From Coix lacryma-jobi var. lacryma-jobi (taxonomy: Eukaryota > Streptophyta > Magnoliopsida > Poales > Poaceae), in the NCBI GenBank assembly GCA_009763385.1, contig CM019831.1, forward strand, positions 83,053,845-83,117,844: 64,000 nucleotides of DNA. Direction: 5' to 3'. Positions 11,455 through 21,506 of the stretch are shown piece after piece. The notes beneath the pieces are model-generated. The model was given only the letters and a program-made list of their open reading frames with translations, was not told the DNA's origin and searched no databases. Numbering within the stretch: position 1 is the stretch's first letter; each line of letters starts with the position of its first letter. The translations under genes were made by a program, and so were the position numbers.

Positions 11455-12045
11455 GAGAGGTCACCCCTCCCTCCAGACTATCTCAGCCATTGCTATTTTC
11501 ATTCTAGGGTTTCTTGCTTCCCATTCCCTGTTCTAGCTACTGAGATCCGTAGAGATGGCTTAATCTTACCTCTGTGTATTTGGATTTTGCGGAAACGGGA
11601 CCAGATACCAGTTTTCTCCTCGTGGGGATGAATTTCGGCTGGGAATTGAGATTGTGTTTTGCGTTCTTGAGCTATTCTTCGTGTTTCCCTTTTTGTCTCA
11701 ATTTTCCCGTCGCTCGATCTCCCTCTACACTGCGTCTTTTTCGAATCCACTTGAATCAACTTGTTCTTTGATGTGAGGAGAACATTTCCACCGAAGGAAT
11801 TAATCTCAATCCTCATGAACAAGTAGATCGGGTCGATTCAAGTTTTGTGGTCACTTTTTCGTTCCTACACCTTCCGTTTCAATTTCCCAGAGTTTGAGTC
11901 GATTTGAGCGGATGATTTCTTAGGGATAGTCTTCCAACTACCTAAGGATCATTTCCTCCAAGTTTGGGATCGAGGGATTTTGATTTGGATTGAATTTGGG
12001 TAGATTTGGGAGAAGGGCGACCGAAATCGCCCTCTCTGGGTGGTC

Positions 12046-12310
12046 GCGGACAGTCTGCCGTTTGTACTGCGGATAGTCCGTGCGTCGGGACTTGGCCATA
12101 TAAGTGGCTGCGTGTTTCGGCGTTTTGGACTGGGTTTGACCGGCGGACAGTCCACCATGGTCGGTCGCGGACAGTCCAGGAGTTGACCAGGGAGGTTCAG
12201 CAGACTTGCTGTTTTGCTCGTTTGGCCGGTGGACAGTCCGCCATAGGCTCGCGGACAGTCCAGCACAGGCGCGGACAGTCCGAGAATGGGAGTCCGGACA
12301 GTCCACGAAT
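12046..12310 (+). repeat. GGACAGTCC inverted-repeat cluster in SIR1 LTR
   Basis: Eight or so copies of GCGGACAGTCC(G/A), some with one mismatch, occur in 265 bp. Each copy is itself an inverted repeat (GGAC-A-GTCC). The cluster is downstream of the TATA box, so it would be in the RNA leader. SIR3 has the same motif (45975-46262). SIR2 has a different one (GGACGCGTCC) at the same position. Confidence 0.8.
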
Positions 12311-12722
12311 CTACAGTCAAGCACTATTTAGTGCATTTGCTCTCCCGGCTTTTCTGCTTCGTTTCTGGACATCTCGTTTGCTCCTACAGTTCACCAAGGA
12401 ACCTCTCTAGGTATCTTTGCTACTTGTTAGCATCGGTATTTAGGGATTTCCCGACGTAGCCTTCCATCTATGTTTCGTGAGTAGGTTTTTGAGAAGAACA
12501 CTACTTGGAGTTCTTGGCTTTTGATTCGCTCTCCTTTGGTGGTGCCTCGTTGTGATCCTAGGGATCATCCACCCTCCTTCCGAGGGTCATGGGCATCACC
12601 CTTGTGTCCGAAGCTTCTGGGGTTGATTTGTTGGGATAGAGGCTAGAGTTTCGAAAGAAATTTTTAGGCTCCCATTCACCCCCCCTCTGGTCACTTTCTA
12701 GTAGCGTTCTCGGTCCTTCAAT

Positions 12723-12734
12723 TGGTATCAGAGC
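12723..12734 (+). other. SIR1 primer-binding site
   Basis: TGGTATCAGAGC, followed by AGGTTAAGG, starts two bases after the LTR end. This is the standard Copia site complementary to the 3' end of initiator methionine tRNA. Confidence 0.92.
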
Positions 12735-12783
12735 AGGTTAAGGATCTTCCACCTTAGCCGGTTCCAGATCCACAAAAGGCGAC

Positions 12784-14350
12784 ATGGATCACCGCGTGGG
12801 CAAACCGCCATTTTTCGATAGGACGAACTATGCGTATTGGAAGATACGCATGTCGACCTATCTTCAGAGCATGGGTGCTTTGATTTGGGATATTTGCAAC
12901 TCTGCTAATTACGTGGTCTTAGCTGCTCGTGTGACTCAATAGAAGATCGATGAGCATGGTGCCAATAGCCGAGCCCGTAATGCTCTTTTCTCCAGTTTGA
13001 GCATGTCTGAGTTTGATCGCATTTCTCACCTCGCTACGGCTCGAGAGATTTGGGCGACTCTCATGCGTTTTCATGAGGGAACCACTCAAGTCAAAACCCG
13101 TCTCTACGAGTCGCACAAGCAAGAGTATGAGAACTTTCGACACATGCCTGGTGAGAGCATAGAAAGTTTATTCGCTCGCTTGCAGGTGATTGTCAATAGG
13201 ATGGGGGCTAACAAGGAGTTGTTGCCTTTCGACGATCATGAGAGGGCTCTCAAGCTTCATCATACTCTCGATCGGTCGGTGTGGGACTCTAAGGTTCATG
13301 CGATCATCGAATCGCCTAACTATGAGACTCTCATGTGCGACGAGCTCTTTAGTAAGCTCAAGTCTAGTGAGATTGACGCCATGGCAAGGGCTTCTTATGA
13401 AAATCCTTCTGGCCCGTCAATGGCTTTGGTTTCTGGCTCTTCTACTAACCCCTCTGGAGGCTTTGCATTGTCTTCTCTCCTTTCTATTACAGAGGAGCAG
13501 CTGGAGTTCATGGCGGATGAGGAGTTGGCTTTGCTTGCCAACCGGTTCTCATGGTTCCACAACAACCGCATGAACCGTCGTCGCGGAGGAGGACGAGGTA
13601 GCTGTTACGAGTGTGGAGGCTTAGACCACTTCATCGCCAATTGCCCGAAGAGGAACAAGCAAGCTTTCAGAAAGGCGGATGACGACCACAAGTACGACTC
13701 CGGCAAGCGCAAGGAGAAGTACGTCCCCGCGAAACACAACCGGAGGGGCAGCTTCAACAAGGAGTACATCCAGGAGAAGTACTTGGAGAAGGCCCAGGCC
13801 GAGCAGCGTGCCTTCTTCGCCACGCTCAGCGATGTCGATGACTCGGACGACGACTCCACTGCTTCAAGTGATGATGAGTCTGAGAAGAAGAAGATCGAGG
13901 ACAAGTTGAACGGTCTTTGCTTCTTCGCCGACAACGAGGGCTTCTGCACAATGGCCCTCGGCGATGAGGTCAACTGCGAGCTGGAGGAGATCCCTCAGAA
14001 CGACGACGACGATGACTCCTCCCAGGTACCTCAGACTCCCGATGAGCTTTCTGCTGAGGTCGATAAACTTACTGCTGCCCTTCTCAGTCAAGATAAATTG
14101 CTTAGACGTGCTGCTAGAGAGAGGAAGGAGTTTAGGCAGAAGTGGGAGGATGCGGTGAAGGAGCTTGAGTCTGTCAAGGCCACCGTTGTTGTGACTGAGG
14201 AGGATGAGTGTGAGATATGCTCCAAGCACATGACTGACCTTCTCACTTTGAGGGGGAAGTATGTTGCTTTGGTTGGAGAGGTGGATGAGCTTAGGGCTAG
14301 ACCGGTGTTGCTGGGTGTGTGCAAGTCTTGTGCAAGCTTGCAAACCTTAT
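12784..14350 (+). pseudogene. gag: SIR1 gag (SIRE-like), C-terminally truncated
   Basis: ATG at 12784 is the first after the primer site and opens a frame that continues through 14350 with one stop (TAG, 12940-12942). The product has the Copia Gag N-terminus (FFDRTNYAYWKIRM) and the UBN2-like capsid core (REIWATLMRFHEG, YENFRHMPGESIESLFARL). The zinc knuckle is CYECGGLDHFIANCPK (CX2CX4HX4C) at about residues 277-292. An acidic, Ser/Asp-rich stretch (DVDDSDDDSTASSDDE) and a coiled-coil tail follow. The length before truncation (about 520 codons) fits SIRE-type Gag, which is long. Around 14345-14375 the reading passes into AthG sequence, so the protease and pol that should follow are gone. It would form the particle shell. 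Confidence 0.9.
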
Positions 14351-16480
14351 CAACTAAGCACAAGCATGATGAAATAAACTTATTTTTAGTGAATGTATAC
14401 TTAGGTTATCAACTCAGATGAAATGCCAGTGCTTACGATGACATGTCAAGTTTTAGTCTGCTTAACACCAGAGTGTTACAGATCTAGAGAAACTTGGCAT
14501 ACAATCAAATCAAGATGTGCATGTGTGTGGACCTATATGTGGAATGGATGTGTATGGTGGAATAATGGTGGTAAACAAGTGTGAGGGTGAAAACACAGTG
14601 ATGATAATGGAAACATAATGATGGATCATGGGTGTAGACCTTTGCTTACTTTTACTCCTTGTAGATACTTCTCTCTTGTATAACTTTTGCTAGAGACAAC
14701 ATGGGCTATCATCTTTTTTTTCTTCTTCTTTTTAGGTGGGTATCGAAATACCCCTAATTCTACTGTCGGACACTTGTCCATTTTTTTCATTTCTCTTTCT
14801 CTCTCTCTTTTTTTAGATAACTTTTGCATAGCCCATGCATCTTTTTGCAGCACAATATTCAAAGAGATAACAATGATAGGCATAGAAATGTCATATGGAT
14901 GAAGGGAAATTTTTTTGTTGTTCACTCCCAGTGTAGAAGTGAAACATTTTTGAGTGGGTCTAATTGAAGGCATGTTGTTGCGTACTCCCAGTGTAGGAGT
15001 AGCATATATGGGTGGTGTGTACATGATCTTGATTTTAACTGTATGACTTGTCTCTAAGGGTCAACATGATTTGACAATACTCAATACATATGCAAGCAGT
15101 AAATATAAAGAGTGGACTTCCTAGTCTATCAAGCATGTATATCAGGTTGTGGTAGGAATTTCAAACACTGATCATAGAGGATCTCATCATGTAGCATTTT
15201 TAAGTTTTCAAAAGATAAATCTCCAGAACTCTAGTATCACTAGGAACAAGATAAATAGCAGTTCAACCTTTTCGTATCATACTCATCAAACACCTAGACT
15301 TAACTTAAAACTTTTGCAACCCACAAGTCTCGGGTTCAAAGTAAATTTTCATGTTAAAACAATCTCATCCAAAACTCAAGAAAATTCAAGACTGAACAAT
15401 AGGCACTTGAAAAGAATTACGGCAGAGCAACTATTCATCATTTCCATCCAAATTAATTTTATTATCCTAGAGCTCAATTATTTCAGGGCAAGCTTTTATT
15501 CTAGATCATCATTGTTCTTTTTATTGACACACACTCTAGTATATAATATATAAAGACTAATAAAGATATAATATATAAAGGCTAATAGTAATAGTAGTAA
15601 TAATAATAATAGCAATAGTAACATACCTTAATAGCGAAGATAACGGAGGTGCGTGTCTCCCCCAAGCTAATCCCTTCGATAGTGTCGAGCCTTCATGTAC
15701 CCGAATATTTTAGTTCTTTTTCTTTTTAAAGATGATCCTTCATGTGCTCACATATTTTTGGGGTTTTTGTTTTTATGAGTGAGCCTTCATGTGCTCACAT
15801 ATTTTTGGTGTTTTCTATTTTTATAAAATTTGAAGTTATATATGTATATTACCTTGGATAAGGGGGGAGCCTTTTCCCCCAAGCTAGATGCTTGCGTGTT
15901 CGTTCTCTTGGTAGCGTCGATGTACTTCACTCCTCTGATCCTTATGGAAAGTTGTTTGTTTTGTCTCTTCAGAGTGGATGAAGTTATCTGGCCTTCTTAT
16001 TGATTCCTGCTAAACTTAAATAGACAACAAAGCTCGTGGAATTGATTAAGCATTAGTGGTAAAACCATTTATATCTTATCGAGCCTCATAGATGTTTAAG
16101 CAAGCATGATTCAACAAGAGTTTAATAAATATATTTGGATTTTTTATATTTTTATATGCAGATGCAAAAAGTAAGAAATATATTTTTTTTGTGCCTCCAT
16201 AGTAAACAATTAAATTATTCACATGGGGCTTTAAGAGTTTTTATTTTTAGATGCAATGTGATAATGCAACAGAATTATTTTTATTTTCTTTTTTCTAATG
16301 CAATGCAGAAATTAAAATGCTTATGGATGATGATGCAAATATTAAATATGATGATGTAGTAAATGACTAAGAATTAAATATGAGAAATATGCAGAAAATT
16401 AAATATGAGGATAACTACCGATTTTACCTTTGGGCGAAGGTTCGGATATTTAGGTTCGACGAACCGGACATTCCCTTAGT
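14351..16480 (-). other. AthG 3' noncoding region
   Basis: Some 2.1 kb of AT-rich sequence between protease and the lost 3' LTR, without a credible ORF. It holds two short stem-loops with loop AGTGTA (14920-14945 and 14980-15003), a GGACACTTGTCC inverted repeat (14768-14779) and pyrimidine tracts near 14715 and 14790. It also has a repeated phrase 'cttcatgtgctcacatatttt' near 15730 and 15785. The first and third classes recur in AthH. Confidence 0.7.
14920..15003 (-). repeat. Two AGTGTA-loop stem-loops in AthG
   Basis: At 14920-14945 the stem is GTTCACT/AGTGAAAC around CCCAGTGTAG. At 14980-15003 it is TACTCC/GGAGTA around CAGTGTA with an outer GC/GC pair. Stem sequences differ while the loop is constant; AthH has two more (54729-54817). 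Confidence 0.7.
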
Positions 16481-16535
16481 TTAGACCTCCCGAGGTGTGT
16501 CAGACGTTTGGAAAGTTGTTTCTGGTTGTTCCTCT

Positions 16536-18887
16536 TTAGGCGCTGTCTTTTTCTTCCATACTTTCTTGGTCTGAGTCTTTAAGTTGTTCACTGTCTTGAG
16601 GTGTCTCTTCTTCTTTCTTCTCTGGGATAGTGTCACTAGCTTCTTCTCTGTGATTGGCCTCTCCATTCTTGATGGCTTGTCTTCTTTGGCATTGATAGCA
16701 GCGTCTTTGACTTCTACTCTTCTTAGGTGTTTCCTTGAGTTTGTAGTTAACAAAGTAGCATCGTACCTTCTCTCCAGGAAAGTGAAAATGGATCTCCCCT
16801 TGCTTCATGTAGATTATTGCACTCGTAGTGTACAGGAACAGTCTTCCTAGGATGAGGTGGACATCATCGTCTTCTCCCGTGTCGAGAACCAAGAAGTCTG
16901 TGGGGACTTCATGACCTCTAATTCTGACTATGACGTCTTCCACCCTTCCTTCCGGAAATCAGAATGTTTGGTCTGCTAGCTGTATCTGCAAGTAGGTTGG
17001 TTCCAGTGGTGCATCACGGAATAAATGTTTATATGTTACCGTAGACATGATGTTGATACTTGAGCCGATGTTGCAGAATGTTTTGTAGAAGGTACTCTCC
17101 TTGATCATGCAGTCGATGGCAGGTACTCCCGGATCGTACAACTTCTCAAGGCGTAGTGGAGGTTGAGTGGTGTCTTTTGGTGGTTCAACAGTGCTGACCA
17201 TCCATATTGGTTCTTGCTCTTGTGGCTTCGTCTTGTTCCTCCTCCTTCTATTGTTGTTCTTCTTCTTCGGGGCAGCAGGTGCATCCTCGTACTGATGTGA
17301 TGTCTGTGGGTGTACACGAGTCTTGAGTGTGAGATTCTTGAAACTGAACCTCTCCTTCCTATTGTTGATCGTGAAGCAGATCTTGGCGCTTTCGGTATAG
17401 ATGATGGCTTTAGCTGTACTTAGGAATGGTCTTCCCAAGATGATGGGTGCTCTTTCATCTCCTCCAGTTTCCACTATCACAAAATCTACTAGGACATAAG
17501 AGTGTCCAACTTGTACTTGAACATCTTCAAGGATTCCCTTAGGGTAGCAAAGTGTCTGATCTACAAGCTGCAAACACATGGTTGTGTACAACAATGGCTG
17601 ACCATGAATTTTCTCATAAATTACCTTAGGCATAATGTTGACACTTGATCCAAGATCACATACGGCTTCGTCAAAGGTATGGGGTCCAATGGTGATTGGG
17701 ATGACAGGTCTCCCTGGATCTCCTTTCTTCTCGGGCAGATTCTCATCTCCCCATCCTCTGTACTTTGGCCTTGACAGAGCTGTGAAGTAATCTCCTTGGT
17801 AGTTACCTGAGTTGTTACCTTGGTAGTTGGGCCTCTGTTGCTGATTCCATCCTTGATTCTGTTGAGGACGATAGTTGTTGTTGTTGATGATGTAGTTCAC
17901 ATCCTCTTGGACTTCAGGACAGTTGCTTCCTGAGTGGTCAGTGCCTCCACACTCTTCACAATTCATGAGGGAATCATGGATATGCATGACTTCCTTCTTC
18001 TCTTGATGTCGTTTGTCGAGCTTCTTTATCAGTAGGTCTATCTGAGCAGACAGCATGTCTACTTCCTTGAGTTGATGCATTCCTCCTCTCTTCTTCGATT
18101 GAGTGCGTTCTTCGTTCCATCCTTGGTTGGAAGCTATCTTCTCAATGAGAGCAGTTGCCTCTTTGATAGTGAGTGACAAGAACGATCCTCCAGCAGCTGC
18201 ATCAATATTATATCAAGCACTTGAAGTGAGCCCATGATAGAATGTCTGCATAAGTAACCAATTCTCCATCCCGTGGTGTGGGCATTATGATATGTTGTCT
18301 TGAAAGTGTTCCCATGCCTCAGGGACAGATTCATCATACTGCTGCTGAAAGGTTGAGATCTTCGCTTGTAGGGCATTCGTCTTGCATACGGGGAAGAACT
18401 TTGCTAGGAAAGCAGTGGAACAGATCTCACATGTAGTGTTTTTGTCTTTGTTGGAGTAGAACCATTGCTTCGCTCTTCCCAAAAGTGATAATGGGAATAG
18501 GCGGAGGTAGATGGCGTCTTTACTGGCTCCCTTGATAGTGAAGGTGCTGCATATCTCCAAGAAGTGTTGGAGATGGGCACTTTCATCTCCATGTGCTTTC
18601 CCACGAAACTGGCTAGCTTGCACCATGTTGATCAGAGATGGCTTGAGTTCGAATCCCTCGGTTCCGATATTGACTGTTGGTCCAGTCCTGATGTTGGCAG
18701 TGGTTGGTGCAGAGAAATCGCGGAGAGTCTTGTCAGCCATGTCTTCTAACACTGGTGTTGAGCTTCTTGCCTGAGTGTCTTCGGTCAACGTGGTTGGTGG
18801 TTTCCTGAGCTTGGCGTTGGCTTTGGCTTTTCGGATCAAAACTTCAGGATTGTCAACGTAGTTTTCCGGTCGATCAAATCCAGTCAT
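16536..18887 (-). pseudogene. gag: AthG gag with two tandem retropepsin-like domains
   Basis: One frame runs from ATG at 18885-18887 to 16536 (about 780 codons), with stops near 18284, 18210 and 16957. In order: linker; Gag core (SLINMVQASQFRGKAHGDESA, LLGRAKQWFYS, FLAKFFPVCKTNAL) at about residues 70-200; zinc knuckle CEECGGTDHSGSNCPE near residue 310; Asn/Gln-rich linker. Protease 1 follows (AVCDLGSSVNIM near 17650, flap VIVETGG, then APIILGRPFLSTAKAIIY). A basic linker leads to protease 2 (TFCNIGSSINIM near 17065, then LVLDTGEDDD and ILGRLFLYTTSAIIY). Protease 1 keeps the catalytic Asp; protease 2 has Asn there. No RT follows. The second domain could instead bind or regulate; its role is unknown. 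Confidence 0.88.
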
Positions 18888-19138
18888 ACATCACCCTGCA
18901 ATAAGATATTCAAGAAATAGGCAAAGGACAGGGTGAGCCTGTTCAAGTAAAGATCAATAGTGTGGCTCGATTATCATAAACATGTGTGTATCATTTTTCC
19001 TATGTATTCAACTTATATTTTATTTTCTCCTGGCCTTAACTTAGAAACTCGTATAACTTAACGATTGGCTCTGGCAATGGGATTTCCTTAAGGGATTTCC
19101 CAAACATCGGGGAATGTGCTTTGGAATCACACATTTGG
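18888..19138 (-). other. AthG 5' leader
   Basis: Untranslated leader between primer site and gag, 251 bp. No feature recognised. Confidence 0.6.
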
Positions 19139-19157
19139 TTCCCCGGCAACGGCGCCA
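19139..19157 (-). other. AthG primer-binding site
   Basis: The minus strand reads TGGCGCCGTTGCCGGGGAA, eight bases from the LTR edge. This is the Athila-type site attributed to an aspartate tRNA. A degenerate copy (GCATTTGTAGCCCCGTTATC on the minus strand) lies about 47 bp inside the LTR. Confidence 0.88.
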
Positions 19158-20089
19158 GAAATGCTTGTTGACATCTCTTAGCATCACTTCAGATAACGGG
19201 GCTACAAATGCAGGTAAACAAATCTAACAACATTGTCTTTAACGCTAGGCTGTCACCACTATCAGCAACACTAGAGACATGGATGGTATTTATGATCTTG
19301 CCCTTATAAAATATGAAATGAGATTATCCGCAAGCGCACAGATAAAATACATCCCGTTGTAGCATTTCACCATGGAAAGAGTTTCCAAGGTATGGTTCAT
19401 TTATAATGGAGCAATGCATATTGTTACTTAACCGAGTGCCAAGAGATAAACATCTACAACTATGACACACACATGCATGATTATGATAGGAGTTCCACTA
19501 GATCTATACTCAACACAGGAATCAATCAAGAATGATAAATAAGATAAATGTAATAGAACAGAGTAAACTATATAAAAGAGTTCCAACAGAGCATTCTCAC
19601 CCAAGGTCGGATCGTAGCCAAAACTAGAAAGAGATAGATTAACTTCCTAACATGGTTCTAACTATAGGTCATAGACTACATCAATTAGTGCAATTATGTT
19701 TAGCAATCATGGTTAGAATAACTTATATTTATATGCAGGAGACATCACGCATGGAGGATCAGATCCAGAGTCTATCACCTCCGGGTGACCAGGTCTTACT
19801 TGCCCTATATTCGGGGAATGGACTACAAAGGACTCAACAAGGCTATAATAGTCACCCTCACGATCTACCAATTGTTGGCCCAGAATATAGGGTGCATTCG
19901 CAGGTAAACAATGTATAAGCACCACGCTTACACAATGTTGACCACTCACCCCGCGATCGACAGAATGAGTGCTATACGAACAAGAGCATAAACATAAAGA
20001 TACCCTAGCTACGCTAGACATATAATCAAAGTAGGGGATGAACATTATAATTATGAACATGAAATAGTAACAAGTCATGACATGTATCA

Positions 20090-20310
20090 ACTAGAACAAG
20101 AACTAGAAGAAGAATAAGAATTAGATGAACAATTAGAACTAGATTAGAACACAGAGATGAACTAGAGAGGTAATTAGAACTAGATTAGAGCATAGAGATG
20201 AACTAGAGAGATTAGAAGATGAACTAGAACACAATTAGAACACAAGATAAAGAACTAGAAGACAATTAGACAATTAGAAGAACAATTAGAAGAACAATGT
20301 TGATACATGA
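20090..20310 (+). repeat. Degenerate 41-bp tandem repeat in AthG LTR
   Basis: A purine-rich stretch built on AATTAGAACTAGATTAGA, clearly repeated at 20131 and 20172 (41 bp apart). It degenerates into shorter TTAGAA-type repeats up to about 20300. Confidence 0.7.
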
Positions 20311-20507
20311 GAGAAGACAAGGCTAATTACCTAGCTTATCCTGACTAGATCCGGAATCTATCCTTCCTTGACTCTTCTAATTCTATTCGAGCTACGCCCT
20401 TGGATGATGGAGCTCCTGGTTGTCTAGGCTACCTCTACTCTAAACAATTGATCTATGTTTGATTGGATTCAATGCTTCATTGATACAAGAGGGGGGATCT
20501 CGGGTTT

Positions 20508-20515
20508 CTTATATA
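20508..20515 (-). promoter_or_regulatory. TATA box of AthG LTR
   Basis: The minus strand reads GGGCTATATAAG. It lies about 670 bp from the U3 end, with GC palindromes about 120 bp upstream. Confidence 0.6.
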
Positions 20516-20633
20516 GCCCGGTGGGTTGAACCGCAGCCATCAGATCAAACCGACGTTGAACAACGGCCAAGATACAAAGTAGATTTCGGTTAGGTCACGC
20601 CACACGAAGGAGGGGTGGCTTCCATGTGGGCCA

Positions 20634-20668
20634 AGGCCGGCCGGCCTAGGGTTGAGGCCGGCCGGCCT
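20634..20668. promoter_or_regulatory. Paired GC palindromes in AthG U3
   Basis: AGGCCGGCCGGCCT, a perfect 14-bp palindrome, occurs at 20634-20647 and 20655-20668, 21 bp apart, upstream of the TATA box. AthH has different GC palindromes in its U3. Confidence 0.6.
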
Positions 20669-21183
20669 CCCCCTGGCGCCGCCTGCCTCTTCCTTCGTTT
20701 GCAAGTCTTCTAAGACCTTCCTTGTTTGTCTTGAGTCCTTGTTCGGTTGGTTTGCGCAACGAGTCTTGGCGTGGAAGGATTCCTTGTCATCTTCTTTCTG
20801 TCTGGTCCCTGGATATTTCTGGTATTCTATAGTTGTTGGAATCTTGTCTGTTACACCCAAGATCTTCATATGTATAAGGCTTCTAGAGGGTTCCAAAGTC
20901 TTCCTGGTCGTATTCATCGAGGACTCTTGCTCCGGGACTCCAAATATGGCAAGTGGCATATCCGTTGTGATCGTCTCGACGAGCTCGTCTCACTAGTGTG
21001 CTCTAATTCTTCACTTGAGATACTTTCTTATGATGAAATATTGAATATCCTACAAAACAAGTGAGAACTACACAACTCGTGGAACTCTTTAGAATAAAAC
21101 CCTATAGGTATACTCTTTGGATCATTGTGGGTCATTTATGAGGTTAGTTGACGGTTTAAAATAGGAGTTATCTACCGTCAACA

Positions 21184-21506
21184 CCTCTCTAGGTATCTTT
21201 GCTACTTGTTAGCATCGGTATTTAGGGATTTCCCAACGTAGCCTTCCATTCTACGTTCCGAGAGTAGGTTTCTGAGAAGAACACTACTTGGAGTTCTTGG
21301 CTTTTGATTCGCTCTCGTTTGGTGGTGCCTCGCTGTGATCCAAGGGATCTTCCACCCTCCTTCCGAGGGTCGTGGGCATCATGCTTGTGTCCGAAGCTTT
21401 TGGGGTTGATTTGTTGGAATATAGGCCATAGTTTCGAAAGAAATTTTTAGGCTCCCATTCACCCCCCCCCCTCTGGTCGCTTTCTGGTAGCGTTCTCGGT
21501 CCTTCA
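21184..21506 (+). repeat. SIR1 3' LTR, terminal fragment
   Basis: This aligns with 12402-12720 of the 5' LTR, differing mainly in length of a C run and scattered substitutions. It ends CGGTCCTTCA and is followed by the TAGCA target duplication. The first about 1.75 kb of this LTR is missing. Confidence 0.92.

Larger units (their letters stand above)
10652..12720 (+). repeat. SIR1 5' LTR (2069 bp)
   Basis: The boundaries come from the TAGCA target duplication on the left and the primer site beginning at 12721 on the right. It is colinear with SIR2 (25418-33049, minus, interrupted) and SIR3 (45586-47615, minus). Its U3 part carries a hairpin array (10955-11250). A TATA box is at 11447, and the transcribed part carries repeated GGACAGTCC motifs. 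It ends CGGTCCTTCA. Confidence 0.92.
14350..21183 (-). mobile_element. AthG: non-autonomous Athila-like gypsy element (gag and two proteases), 3' LTR deleted
   Basis: On the minus strand: LTR 19166-21183, primer site TGGCGCCGTTGCCGGGG, leader, a single-frame gag-protease-protease, then 2.1 kb noncoding that breaks off near 14350. No RT, RNase H or integrase is present. The missing 3' LTR, together with SIR1 pol and most of the SIR1 3' LTR, was removed by one deletion. On the right AthG ends in CAACA directly against SIR1 LTR sequence (CCTCTCTAGG, equivalent to 12402). It therefore inserted into the SIR1 3' LTR. Layout and noncoding motifs parallel AthH. Confidence 0.85.
19166..21183 (-). repeat. 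AthG 5' LTR (2018 bp)
   Basis: Plus-strand limits are TGTTGACATC and ACCGTCAACA, the expected TG/CA ends. Size and organisation resemble AthH LTRs (1973 bp), but sequence differs over most of the length. It has a TATA box at 20508, two perfect GC palindromes in U3 and a 41-bp A-rich repeat region. Only one LTR survives, so age cannot be estimated. Confidence 0.88.
10652..21506 (+). mobile_element. SIR1: SIRE/Maximus-like Ty1/copia element in AngC
   Basis: A 2069-bp 5' LTR (10652-12720) is followed by a methionine-type primer site and a Copia gag. A 323-bp terminal fragment of the 3' LTR lies at 21184-21506. The flanks give a 5-bp target-site duplication, TAGCA, at 10647-10651 and 21507-21511. 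Pol is missing entirely: AthG sits in the middle and a large deletion joins gag near 14350 to AthG's interior. The LTR matches SIR2 and SIR3 elsewhere in the window. The first bases of the LTR read TACGAATAC where SIR3 has TGTGGATAC, so the terminal TG is mutated. Confidence 0.9.

Noticed and set aside
11949..12320. Minus-strand open frames of about 125 codons in the SIR1 LTR
   Set aside because: They arise from the repeated GGACAGTCC motif (recurring peptide phrases) and are not kept in SIR2 or SIR3.
12723..12734. tRNA-like sequence
   Set aside because: It is a primer-binding site complementary to a tRNA 3' end; no cloverleaf is present.
15149..15553. Open frame of 134 codons in the AthG noncoding region
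   Set aside because: AT-rich, no domain, wrong strand for AthG and not matched by a frame in AthH.
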